Assembly (NCBI GenBank): GCA_951640165.1
Contig: OX621253.1
Location: 32,681,969 to 32,745,968 of the forward strand
Reading direction: 5' to 3'
Source: Pseudoips prasinana
Lineage: Eukaryota; Arthropoda; Insecta; Lepidoptera; Nolidae
Length of the DNA: 64,000 nt
Shown piece by piece: positions 40,620-52,421 of the stretch; position 1 is the first letter of the stretch, and every line of letters starts with the position of its first letter. The translations under genes were made by a program, and so were the position numbers. The notes beneath the pieces are model-generated. The model did not search any database, was not told the origin of the DNA, and worked only from the letters and a program-made list of their open reading frames with translations.

Positions 40620-41450
40620 CTTTCAACAGTTATTAAAATACATATAAGTCTTAAACTAGGCGTAACATAAACTCATTCGAATTTTATCTATACACCAAGT
40701 CGTCGATATTAGTTTACATCTAAATCTAATACTAACATTACAATGTACAAACAATATAATTATAACGGGTGGCTTGTTAATTGTATATACAGTTACATTG
40801 CTTGTGAAAACGCAATTTCAGAAAGAATACAAATACTTGATGAAGTTTGTTCACTCAGGGACTAATCTGTAAGCAAATATTGCCAGAACCATACCACTAC
40901 AGTATATTGGTCTTGCTGCATACCTCTATATTACATTAATGTTTAGCGTTAAGTGTATTTTTGACATGACAGTTCCTAGGAGAACTTTTTCACTGCCTTT
41001 ACCAGATAGTATATCTTAGATTCGGTGGTCTTGCATAACGAACAGCAGTTTTTATTATTTAAATAAAAACTGCTAATCAGCTTAAACGTTACGTCGTTGT
41101 TTTTTTAAAATAATCCATATCGTTCTTCTATTTATCACAATTTTTGCATTATTTTTGTATTATACTACTCAATCTGATACCGTAATAAATTATATGAACT
41201 GACTTACATATCCTCGAGGCAGCACTGTAAAATTGCCTAATGAAATGGTAGCTACCCAAATAAATCATTGGATATTGCCATAAAATGTGAGGGATCTTGT
41301 TGACTTTTATAACAGGCGATTTTCATTGCGTGTGGTGACGTAAGTATGGTTTTAGATTGCATATTTTATTTTAATAAATACCGATGTATACACATAAAAT
41401 TATTATTATTTTACATTTCATACATAAGCATATATCTAAAATAAGCTATG
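40620..41450. other. No recognisable gene; one short palindrome
   Basis: 41044-41074 is a short inverted repeat (AGCAGTTTTTATT and its complement around a few bases). The remainder is AT-rich. Confidence 0.4.
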
Positions 41451-41456
41451 ATATCA

Positions 41457-41622
41457 TTACAGCTAAAATTAGTCCACTGCTGGACTGTCTCTGCCAAGAA
41501 TTATCATGGGGGGAAATGCCATAATCGCCACGCTTAGCAGACAAGTTGGCGATCGCAGTAAAATTGACATAGTACTCAGAAGGAAGCTGCTGCCCGTCTT
41601 CTGGTAGATATTTCCTAGATAA
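41457..41622 (+). repeat. Repeat D copy
   Basis: GTCCACTGCTGGACTGTCTC, GCCATAATCGCCACGCTTAG, GTTGGCGATCGCAG and CTGCTGCCCGTCTTCTGGTA; 3' part missing. Confidence 0.7.
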
Positions 41623-41639
41623 TAATAAGCTAAGCTAAA

Positions 41640-43130
41640 TTCAATCTCCTAAAAAACTTTCCTAAACCTAAGTTGCAAAGACAGTTACTTTTTTAATAAA
41701 AAAAAAACCGCTGTCTCCTTTGACTTGTAGATCCGAAAGCCACCAATAGCGTTCGAGTGAAAGATTAAGAAGTCGCCGCTACACGCTTCCTTACTTTGTT
41801 GTGCTAAGCTAGGGTTGCTTACTTTCACATATTGGCGGATTTTTGCTCGGATTATGTTAAGTTGTTCTAAAAGTTTGCCGGTAGGTGTTTTTATTAGAGG
41901 TCAAAAGGTTATGATTAGAAGTTATTATGTGTATAATAATATAGTTACAATGGCACTTTTTATAATAAATCTGCTTTATAAATGGATTTGTTGTTACTGA
42001 TCATTATCAATGAGTATAATTATACAAGGTTTATACTATTATATGATTTAGTATCCTCCTTACCAAAATGTTGGCCATACTGCAGTGCATAAGTAAGTGT
42101 ACAGTGCACTTGCTATTTGCTCACTCAGATCGTTTAATAGGGCACGCATGCTGACAAGACTGGGGAGACGACGAATCAATGGCTAGCTAGAGCTGCTATA
42201 AAACAATTTTTTGCTAGAGAATTCTTTGGTTTAGTATAATAAACTAATAAAGCAGAAATCAGGTATTACGGGACGTTTGAAATGTAGCAAACATTATAAC
42301 TTAAAACTAATGTAACCAACTAGACTGCAAAATATATTACCTAAATAAGTTATTGTAGATACCATTCCGATGTAAATGGACGCAACATCTCGAATAATAC
42401 CACATCCTACATAACGCAACTTATCTCCCAAATATGAGGACATTTATTCACGAAATAAATAAAATCATATCACGTACGTGTCAACCCTGCGTCACGCACA
42501 CATATAAGTTAAGAGCAATGATCAATCACAGCGCTGTATTCCACGCACACATACAAGACTCGCTAATACAACATTAGTGTGCGTAATAAAAGAATAAGGG
42601 TTGGTACGCAATAATATAATATGAAATGAGTTTTTCTTGTAGTAACTAGGATCTATTTTGTGGGTTTTGATTGTGGTTATGATGAGATGTTATATTTCTT
42701 TTGAAGTGAGATTATACGCATACGGTTTAGTGAGTTTATGATTTGTTTATGTAACTAACTAAGGAGATATTTTAGTTACCTTTTACTTTTACCAAATAAA
42801 TATTTAACATAATTATTTTTCACTAACCTACTAACCAGTTACAGTGAGCGCTTACCATCCTTATTCTGACTTAGATGATAGATTTTTTTACAACACTATT
42901 GTAAATAAAATTAAAATAAACTCATAACTAGGTACTCCATTTTAAATCCAATAACATCACGAAACATTTCCGACTGCGTTACAGTTGAAGTCTGAAGAGA
43001 AAAATCAAGAAAATTCCACCGCAACTAGATTCCTAATACAGTTATTACAGTAGTATTCACGGAAAATACCTCACCCTTCCCTTTTTATATAAGCACCAAA
43101 ATGGGGCACCTAAATATTATCATATACTTG
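41640..43130. other. Anonymous AT-rich DNA
   Basis: No motif-bearing frame, RNA gene or repeat matched within the window. Confidence 0.4.
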
Positions 43131-43142
43131 TCAAGCTTACAT

Positions 43143-43440
43143 TCAAGCCTCGTTGGTCTAGCAGTAGCGTGTTCAACCGGAGATAATGAGGTCCTGGGTC
43201 CAAATCCCGGGTCGGGACAAAAAGTGATTTTGGGATTTTTCCGTACAATAAAAATTTCCTCGGAGAGCACGTAAAGCCGTCGGTATGAACTCTTTCCGGT
43301 CGTGTCGCTAGTCGTCCTATCGGATCATGAGAGTGATGGAATAGAAAGTGCCCCTGTGTTTGCGCACACATTTGTGCACTATAAACTGTCCTGCGCAATT
43401 GGCTACTCTTCATTGAGACTGGCCGCCGTGGCCTAAATTC
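43143..43440 (+). mobile_element. SINE-K, tRNA-headed
   Basis: Head GCCTCGTTGGTCTAGCAGTA (A box) and B box GGGTCCAAATCCCGGGTCG, about 45 bp apart, then AAAGTGATTTTGGGATTTTT, GAGAGCACGTAAAGCCGTCG, TCATGAGAGTGATGGAATAG and an end GCCGTGGCCTAAATTCGGTC then GGACATTATTACAG. Apparently full length. Heads or chimeras of the same family are at 45179 and 54161. Confidence 0.8.
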
Positions 43441-43444
43441 GGTC

Positions 43445-44370
43445 GGAAGGACATTATTACAGTATTAGAGTTTCTAATACAATATTAAGTTTACCTTCTA
43501 AGAAATTAGATTTAAGCGGATGGGTCATCCATCCGTATAACAAGTTAAATGATTAAATAAAAATGTCATGTTATGCACATGGCAAACATTCCATGCAAAA
43601 CATGAAATGTAACATTTTAAAGGAATTAATGCATTTTGAATTCAAAGGAGAAGGAAATGACTTCATACATTCCGGGGCCCAGGTGTTAACTGAATCAAAC
43701 TAGCCTTATTTGTGAGAGGATATAATAACAAGACCTCACTGAAATTTTGGTGAAATTTGGCTATCCAGGAATCAAGTATTATGAAGTATAGTAAAAATGA
43801 GGTTAAATTATAACATTGTAGTATTTTACAAAATATTTTTGAATGGCTTCGGTTGTGTTATGGTTTTATGCATGGAGAGTGTGATATGTCGAAGATCTGG
43901 CACGTTTGGATCCCCCACGCCCCGTGCAGTCACTACATTCGAAGAAAACCACAAATAAAACATGGAAAATACGTGCGCACTTAAAACTAAAGACAACGAA
44001 CGAGTGACAGTCAAAGAGTATGTAAAGACTGTCGGGCAGAGAGAAGTGTTCCCCGAAGAAAAATTAAAGGAATGCGATCCGCTATGAATCGATTCCACGA
44101 AAAACACTTGTCACTCGATCTTCAAACATATTCTGAGATTTTACCGATTAATTCTTAATTGAATGCGAGCAATTCATCATTATTTTATCGATTATTTCGT
44201 TTCATAACTTAATTTAAGTTTTCTCGCTTCCTAGATAGAAACATGATACCATATTTTGTGATTTCGTTTAGAAAAATATAACGGTTTTTTAATCCACATT
44301 TCAACTAGTTAACTGGTGGGCCCAGAAGTTTCCTTCTCCTTTGAATGTTGAAGTATATAATATAGTATAA
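43445..44370. other. No recognisable feature
   Basis: The 93-codon minus frame at 43826-44107 is Ser/Phe/Thr-rich and shows no motif. Otherwise AT-rich. Confidence 0.35.
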
Positions 44371-44374
44371 TGTA

Positions 44375-44460
44375 ATTTGTGTACGTCTATTATATGTTTG
44401 TAAAGTACCCGGCGACACAGGGACTAGATTAACTAGTGCGGGCGTTGTCAATAAAAAAAG
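44375..44460 (+). repeat. SINE-A 3' part
   Basis: GTAATTTGTGTACGTCTATT, TGTTTGTAAAGTACCCGGCG and GTGCGGGCGTTGTCAATAAA match the end of 18868-19085. The head is absent. Confidence 0.75.
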
Positions 44461-44464
44461 GAAA

Positions 44465-45170
44465 AATAATATAGTAAGTCCTCACGACTTACTATCAGTT
44501 AAGACTGGAAACGAAACAAATTTCCATAAAAATAACATTATTTAACTGGACGTTCTTTGTGAGTGAGTTCATCTGTAGAGTTGAGTCTTGACTAGTCAAA
44601 CACACCAACAATTTGGTCTAAATTGAATTTCTGACTTCCACTCTTAACTAAAGCCCTGCGGGTGTGTGGTTTGTCTGTAGCTGGAATTTAAATTTCACAA
44701 AATTGTTGAAGGTGAATCTCATCAATTGAATACACCAATACTCTACACCTGCCCTCTTTATAGTGCTAGACGAGAAACTATAAAAAGGAGAGAAATAGAA
44801 GTCTATTTATTTAGAAAGCAGCAAGCTAAGTCATATAAAAGCTTTTTAACACGCTATAATTGCAAATGGTAGTACAATTGACGTTGTAACTTCGTTATGA
44901 CATTTTCCTGATACAAAAAAGCATTGTGTCAGGATGGTATCAAAACTAAGCCAATGTGTACCTACTTCTGTTTTTGTTATTTTTAGTTATATGTTACAAA
45001 CAAACCCCCTTTGGTTTAAGTGGCAGTAAGAACTGTACTCAAACTTTATAATATTTGTTTTGGTAATAATAATAAAAAAAAAAACGTATTTTTTATTGAC
45101 TTAGTCGATTTCCGCTCGTTTGGCGAAATATTCCTTTACCTTCTAGCTTCTACCTTCCCTGACAAAGTTT
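44465..45170. other. No recognisable feature
   Basis: AT-rich; no motif-bearing frame. Confidence 0.35.
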
Positions 45171-45178
45171 TGATTGAG

Positions 45179-45275
45179 GACTGCCTCATTGGTCTAGTGG
45201 TAGCGTGATATGCATTTAATTGACTTAATAAAACGACTGGCCCGGGACTTCGTCCGCGTGGAATAGTATATTTGG
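45179..45275. repeat. SINE-K head stub and Helitron-end-like block
   Basis: 45179-45212 is a SINE-K head (CTGCCTCATTGGTCTAGTGG). 45239-45270 (CCCGGGACTTCGTCCGCGTG) resembles the inverse of the terminal block at 241-270 but has CTGGC in place of CTAGC. Confidence 0.5.
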
Positions 45276-45719
45276 GTAGTGTTTGCAAATCAGTATTCAA
45301 ATGCGTGTGGTACAGTCGTCTGCCCTCAAGTGTCTGTCCGTTCGGTTACGCACACTAGACATATTTCTCCACCTACACTGCCCCTTACCACGCGCTATAC
45401 AACATGTAACGTAATTAACACACACCCTCAAACACCCCAATTAGATTTTTATGTTGTAATCATAATATATACAATGATTTTTTAGTTTTACATGTATATG
45501 CATTGTTATTAACTAAATTAGTTTCTTGGAATAAAGTTTGTTTTTCTTTATTTTGTATTGAATGATGGAATTTGTATGAAAACAAATAAAACTGTGATTT
45601 TAAAAGTCTAATTACTTTGACTTACGGTCCATTTCAATTTGTTTTGACTGTATAGGGTTAATATGACAATAATCTCCGTAGTTTTAATTATTTTGGATTG
45701 AAAAATTACCTATATTTAA

Positions 45720-45925
45720 AAAATAAATAAATAAAATAAAAATAAAAAAGGTTTTTATTCACGTAGACTTTAAAAAAGCGCTTGTAAATAGTCAGAACAT
45801 GTTTGTAGTAATATAGTTGTATATATTAGATATTATTTCTAGTAACATAGATATTTAGGTACATCTTGTATGAAAACATTTATAAAATTTATTTTATTAC
45901 AGAAATGATATTTAGCTAGCTCGTA
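45720..45925 (-). repeat. LINE-G 3' end
   Basis: The minus strand ends in CTACGTGAATAAAAACC and a TTTTATTTTATTT tail. Very similar to 21790-21985 and to the ends near 2.5 and 37.7 kb. Confidence 0.8.
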
Positions 45926-46039
45926 TAATAAATATATATATATATCGTATAATAAAGTGATATAAATCGATTCAGTAAACGATTCTGAACAAAGTATTTT
46001 CAGGATGTGCGATAATTATGTTACATGTTGTATATCGAA

Positions 46040-46262
46040 GCCTAAAAATAAGTTTCAAGCTTCTAGTTCTAAAATTGACGAAACCATATCCACCATTCCA
46101 TACAACTTATCGTCCCCCCTTTTCAACCCCTTAATTCACATTAAAAAGTAGCCTATATCCTTTCTCAGGTTCTAGACTATCAGTGTATCAAATTTCATTT
46201 AAATCGGTTTAGTAATCTTGGCGTGAAATCGCTACAGACCTACAGTTATAATAAATATTGGT
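46040..46262. repeat. Interspersed repeat, ATCAAATTTCATTTAAATCG type
   Basis: ACCCCTTAATTCAC, TAGCCTATATCCTTTCTCAG and ATCAAATTTCATTTAAATCG follow the pattern of insect repeats ending in GTGAAATCGCTACAGACC. Possibly Helitron-related; ends not resolved. Confidence 0.4.
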
Positions 46263-46264
46263 AA

Positions 46265-47150
46265 GGATGAAGTAATGTGCTGCCAGAAAGAAATCAGCGC
46301 CCGCTACTCGCTATCAGTGCGATGTTCTAAAATGGTTTATTTCGCAAATTAACCAGCTACGTCGCCAGCTATTTATCTTTACGCATACTTATTGGATCTG
46401 GTGTATATTTGTATTTGTGGAGTTAATGAGCTGAAGACTTGTGGTAGACTAACTGAATCTGGAATCGTATGTAAAAATCAGATTAGGAGCTTATTTCCAG
46501 AAAGTCTCGTAGAATTATTTGCCGGTAACATCCCGACAAACACTCATGCGATATAAGACATATGTATATTGAATAATGATATAGATACACACACAATACG
46601 CTATACACATGATAGATCGTGACATAAAAAACTGCAATTAGTGCTCATGGACCACTAAAACAAAAACTCGGTCATACACGACACTTATCATAAGTGAGAG
46701 TCTTAAGTTCATGGCCGCCACGGCACACCGGTCCTTAAATACCCAACCGAACATTTCATCACCACTGAAATTTGATTCATATTCTAATACAACTAGGACT
46801 CAATTTTCAAAAGTCAGTTCTTACAACAAGGGCGACCATGAATTATGACTTAAGACAATAATAGCACTCTCCATGAAGGAGCCCTGATTTGATATGCTAC
46901 GTGACTCGGGTATTTAAGGGACAATTGAGCGGGAGTGCTGTCGTAAAAGAGTATTATATACTCTTACTTATCTTTGTCGGTACGAATGCTATACCCACTT
47001 AACTCAAACTTCTCTTTAAGTTATGGTTCAAATATTTTGGAAGAAGTGAGGATATATAATAAGAATGCCTAAGTTAACTGTAATTAGAATTACAATTACC
47101 TTGAAGAGTCGTCTAGTGTCTAGAAGACATTGGCCTATATCAATGCCTTA
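46265..47150. other. No recognisable feature
   Basis: Mixed composition, no motif-bearing frame longer than 60 codons. Confidence 0.35.
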
Positions 47151-47159
47151 TTTCGAAGG

Positions 47160-47430
47160 AATGTAGTAAATTAGAGCCCTTATTATTGACATTTTACACA
47201 TTCTTAATTTTATTGTAGTACTTTAATTATTTAGCATATTTTAATTGACATATGTTTACTAATTGTTTGTGTTAATTCATTATTATTTTTGTATTCTTAT
47301 GACATTTTTATTTTTTTTATTTCGGTTATTATTTTACTGTGTTGTATTAGTTTTTATATTTGTGATTCACTGTATATTCAAACACAATTTCAATTGTGAA
47401 TAAATAAATAGACTTGAAACTTGAACTTAA
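47160..47430 (+). repeat. LINE 3' untranslated region with AAATAAATAGACTTGAAACT tail
   Basis: T-rich block then TATTCAAACACAATTTCAAT and GTGAATAAATAAATAGACTT. It is related to 5640-5815 and to the T-rich stretch after the LINE end at 183. Confidence 0.45.
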
Positions 47431-47434
47431 ATGA

Positions 47435-47880
47435 ATGAATGTACTCTTTATTTGCGAGAATACAGGTATTACAATTGGATGGTATTATATTTTGGTTATA
47501 CTATATTCGACAGAATACGTCGTGCAAATATTTAAAGTAAATGTATTATATATTTAAAGTATTACGAATTGGCGATAAGGTTCCAATTAATATTATTTCT
47601 CATTTGTAGCCTGATTGGATGAGATGTAGCGTGAACAGCAACAAATAGTTGAATTCCCGGCTAGGGTAAAATTGCTATTATGATTTTTTTTTGCTATTCA
47701 TCTTTCTGTAACCCGGAGTTGGGATTATCGTGGTCGGAAAAAGCACGTGAGGTCGTAACAGATTATTAGCTTGAAGGAATCGAGAATGTTAGATATTTTT
47801 TGACTTGGATTATAGCCAAAATTATATATTTCAAAACATATTTTTCCCTATAAACCCTACTTACATAATTAATTAATAAC
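47435..47880. other. No recognisable feature
   Basis: AT-rich. Confidence 0.35.
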
Positions 47881-47887
47881 TATAATA

Positions 47888-48136
47888 ATAATATCTTAGG
47901 ACATTTTTCACACACGGTCATCTGATCCCAAACTTAGCAGAGCTTGTACTATGGAAACCAGATAACTGATATACTATTTTTCTTTTTGTAAATACATACT
48001 TATATAAATAATTACACCCAGATTCAAGACAAACAGACATGTTCATGCACACAAATATCTGTCTTGGGTGGGAATCGAACCCACGACCTGCGGCAATGCA
48101 AAGCAAGCATTTGCCAGCCACGCCACAGGCCCGTCA
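47888..48136 (-). mobile_element. SINE-B copy
   Basis: Tail side AATAATAATATCTTAGGACA, CAAACTTAGCAGAGCTTGTA, ATGGAAACCAGATAACTGAT, B-box complement GTGGGAATCGAACCCACGAC and head end CCACAGGCCCGTCA. Well preserved. Confidence 0.85.
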
Positions 48137-48139
48137 TAA

Positions 48140-48915
48140 CAACTTCACTATTAGTTCTCTTTGACTATTAGGCAAAGAAAACTTCACTTTGTGGGAACTT
48201 GCTTTACGAAAACCGCCTTTACTACATAAGTAACAAAGAAACGATCCATTTCTAAGTGTATCCACTAACGTGACGTGGTTGTATTATATTCGTTATCTCT
48301 TCCAATCCTCCAAATACTGTTGAGAAGTTTCGAAATAAGTAAACAAAAATCTCTAACAAAAAAATGTATCTTAATAAAATGATGATAATGTAATTTCTAG
48401 ACCAAACAGAAACTTAATTTGATGGCCAACCCCGGCCTTAAACCCTGGACTTTACTGTATAATAATATGATATTTAAGTTGTAGACACTGATAAAAATGG
48501 GATAATTTTAAAAACCTCTAGATCCAGTCCTATCGTATATAAATAATTTATATATAGATTTGTGATGTATGGCTACATACATATATATTATGTTACATTA
48601 TTATTCGTATTTACACTGTAAGAAATATTAATAGTTGGACAAAGGGTCCAACAGTGGGCGTCTTTCGGCTGATATGATGATGATGGCTTTTGCCGTTGTC
48701 TGTACTCAAACCTAAAGTTTCAATCCTTTTGTTCTGTAATTCTAGAATTTTAGAGACGCTTCAATAAGATGCAATTATTTTAGTAGTAGCATTCTAGTAA
48801 GGAATAAAAGTTTTAGCAGTTTTTGTGTACAGGACTGCAAATAAACTTATGTATGCATGGTTACTTAAAATCTACCTTAGACCACTATGTAATGGAGTAG
48901 CATTTTTTTGTTAAT
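48140..48915. other. Mostly anonymous; RTE-type tail at 48635-48690
   Basis: 48635-48690 reads GTTGGACAAAGGGTCCAACA and GGGCGTCTTTCGGCTGATAT then GATGATGATGG, the RTE-type LINE tail. The remainder is AT-rich. Confidence 0.5.
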
Positions 48916-49170
48916 TAATAATAATAATATCCTGGGGCATTATTGACACACGGCCATCTGATTCGAAACTGAGCAGAGCTTGTAGTATTTTTTTATTTTT
49001 ATTTTATTTATTAGGGAAAACAAACAGTAACGCATTGAATAAAATTATGCAGTATAGATAAACTAAAGTATACATTAATGTGCACTTACAACGTTATCCA
49101 CAAATTATCTTATTCTAATAGACAATTTTGATCCTTAATATTATTAAAAAGTAAAAGATATTTCAACTTA

Positions 49171-52052
49171 TTATTCTATGTTCTGTACATACTGCATTAG
49201 TTTCTTCTTAAATGTATAAGCAGGTGTAGCAAAAATGTCTATATCAGTAAACAAATTGTTATAATTGCTACATATGCGACGAAGAGGAGCGCGGGCGCCT
49301 GCGTTGGTTTTACAAGACGCAACGGCAAATAGGGGACGTGTGCGCACTTCTCTCCTAATCACAGTCCTTGGAACAATATAACACAATTTATTGCTTAAAT
49401 CAATGCAGTTATATCTATTATTACATATGTCATAAAGGAGCATTGTTTCAAGAAAAAGTCTTCTGGAACTCAGTTTCATTAAATTATACATTTTAAGTAA
49501 GTCACAGTATGTTAAGTAATTACGATGACATCGGTAGTGCATACATTTTAGAAATTTACGCTGGATAGTTTCCAAACTGTCTACATATTTTTGGTAATAG
49601 GGATTCCATGCGACGACTGCATATTCAAGTTGAGGTCTTACCAATGATTTGTAAAGGTAGGTGTAAGTACTCGCCTTCATAAATTCTAAGGTGGACCGCA
49701 TTACAAAGCCGTACATTCGGTATGCATTTTTCGTAATTGACTCAATGTGTTGATCAAGGTGCAGTTTATCATCCAGTATTACCCCAAGATCGCGTACAGT
49801 GCATGATTTGACTAAAATTACATTATTTATATTATATCGAGATGGAATTATTACTTTATTTTTTGTAAAAGAAATGCTAACGCACTTGGGAATACTTAAA
49901 TCGATTTTATTGTCAATACAGTATTTTGAAAGTCGATCTAGATCCTCTTGAAGTAGCTGACAATCGGCATAATTTTTAAAAGTTTTATAAACTTTTAAAT
50001 CGTCAGCGTAAAGTAGAAATTTTGAATGTTTGAAACAAATAGAAATGTCATTAATAAATAAAATAAATAAAAGGGGCCCCAGTATTGAACCTTGGGGCAC
50101 GCCGGATGAAACAGTCACGGATACAGAATGATAACCCTTAATGACAACCTTCTGAGTTCTGTTGGTAATGTATGAAGAGAACCACCGTAATAAATTTCCC
50201 CTTATGCCATTATATGCTATTTTGTTTAAAAGTAAAACATGATCTACCTTATCGAATGCTTTTCGAAAATCTGTATACACAGTATCCACCTGTGTTTGTT
50301 GATCCATGTTTTTGAATAAATATTCCGTAAAAATAAGTAAATTTGTTGATGTAGATTTTTTTTTAACAAAACCATGTTGCTGTTCTATTATAATATTATG
50401 AATAAATGTGTGTATATAATCATGTACAAGCCTTTCGAAGAGCTTCGACAAAGTTGACAAAATGGAAATTGGGCGATAATTTTCCACCACTTGTTTAGGG
50501 CCTGATTTATGGACTGGCGTAATATTAGCTATCTTCCAAATTTCTGGAAACGTGCCTTCCTTGATACATTTGTTGTATATAATACTAAGTGGTATATAAA
50601 TGCACTTACATATTTGCTTCAGAAAATAAGGAGGGAGGGCATCTGGGCCGGCGCCTTTTGTAGAATCTAGAGCTTTTAAAGATTTTAAAACTTTCTCGGG
50701 ACTGATTGTAATATCTTTTATGAGAGCGCAATTATCAGCGGTTTCAATGGGCGGCGACCATGTTTCCTTATCATATGTAGAGGCTTCGTAAGCCGAAAAG
50801 AAGAAATCCATGAACATGTTACAAATATCAACAGAAACGTTAGATGTCTGGTTTTTATAGGTCATAGTAGACGGTACACCTGTATTACCTTTACGGTTAG
50901 ATACGTATCCCCACAGATATTTAACATTTTTATTTATATTTTCCTCCACCGAATCAATATAACGTCTATAATTACTATTACACTCGATATCGAATCTACG
51001 TCGTAGAAAAGAAAATTGTTCGTAATCAGAAATATTGTTATAAAGTTTCCACTTAATCCAAGCTTTATTTTTATTTCTAAAAATACGAATAAGTGATTTT
51101 GAGAACCATATGGGAAATTTGGAGGATTTTGGTTTGCATTTTGGAGTGTGTATTTTTATTAAGCTATACAGTAGGCTATAAAACGTATTAACACATTGTT
51201 CAGCTGATAGCCCAGTAAAGATAGTATCCCAATCAATCTCTCCTAGTTCGGCGTTAATTCGTTCATAATTAGCCTTGTGATAATTATATTTAACTATGTC
51301 TGCGTGCTTGAAGACTTTTACTGTACTCTGATATTGGAGAACAACGGTCAAAGGAGGGTGATAGCTATCGGGAGATAATAAATGACATGAAGGTATCTGA
51401 ATAGTACAATCCGTATTGCTTATAACTAAATCAAGAATACGGTTTTTACAATTTTTAACATGATTAAATTGTGAGGCACCAAGAAGTGACATAAAATTAT
51501 TCAAATGGTGACAAACGGATGTTGAGCTGTGACCGGATAAGATATTTGTAGCTCTATTCGGTGTAGGAAGCCAGTCTATATCTGGTAAGTTATAGTCCCC
51601 TAATAAGCATATATTATTAAAAAATGAGGTATCCATTAAGTGCTGGACAATATCAAAGTAAGAGATATAAGCTATATCTGGGCATTTGGGCGGAATATAG
51701 ACCGCACTTATCAGAAATTTTCCCTGGTTGGTACCCGGTAATTGAATAAAAACATTTTCAATACGTGGATCACATTGAAGGTTGATTGGTATAATTTCCG
51801 AGCGAAGTTGTTTTAATACCGCAATTAAGACACCACCACCTTCCTTTTTATTCGTGATCGCACGGTCTCGATCACAACGATATACAATATATCGATCATC
51901 TATAAATTCACTATCAAATATTTGAGGTATAAGCCAGGTCTCCGTTAGTACAATAATGTCGTAACAGTTAGATAATATGTTCATATATAATATATTCAAC
52001 TTAGTGCGAATCCCCTACAATTTTGATAGTATACCGTTATTTTATCAACCAT
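49171..52052 (-). CDS. LINE ORF2: APE-type endonuclease and reverse transcriptase
   Basis: The long frame, 49171-51999, is 942 codons (numbering from 51999). Endonuclease: TETW at 19-22 with the catalytic Glu; GGGV at 54-57; LLGDYNLPDIDW at 132-143; SYHPPL at 212-217, where many LINEs have SDH. Reverse transcriptase: ENYRPISILSTLSKLFERL near 506-524; YTDFRKAFDKVDH at 575-587 with the first catalytic Asp; SGVPQGSILGPLLF at 632-645; YADD at 664-667 with the catalytic Asp pair. C-terminal AYTFKKKLMQY is usual. The true start is likely the ATG at 52052 (MVDKITVYYQNCRG), but one base appears missing near 52010, breaking the frame between the YQN.RG motif and RTKLN. Role: target-site nicking and reverse transcription of the element's RNA. 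Confidence 0.9.
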
Positions 52053-52421
52053 TTTTGATAGTATAATACGTATTGTTTAATATATGTAATCTGCATATTA
52101 TATTCCAATAGTGTCAATTTTATACGTCCGGTGTTAATTAAATTAATGAAACCTGAGATCCAGAATACTAAAATTATTTCATAAAAACTAAAAGATAAAG
52201 CTAAAAGAATTGTTTGCATTTTAAGGAAGAATAAATATATCTGAGTCCTAAAAATATAACAATATCTGTTTTTTATATGATAACCAGCTATATAAATTAA
52301 ATTATATATTACTTGCAGCGAATTTATAAAATTGAGTGAATAGTTTTGCTTGTTACATAACATAAAAGTAATAATGGCGTAATAGTGGTTTAGTAACTTG
52401 TGTTCAAAACTATTAATAAAA
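52053..52421 (-). other. ORF1-ORF2 spacer of the LINE
   Basis: A 369-bp AT-rich gap between the ORF1 stop (52422) and the likely ORF2 ATG. One frame stays open across the whole gap, from inside ORF1 in another frame to 52037, and would encode a Leu/Ile/Tyr-rich, membrane-like sequence (FFLKMQTILLALSFSFYEII). No family is recognised and AT-rich DNA can give such frames by chance. The word TACTATCAAAA occurs twice around the ORF2 start. Confidence 0.4.

Noticed and set aside
43120..43413. 97-codon minus frame
   Set aside because: It overlaps SINE-K, including its B box, and reads antisense through the SINE.
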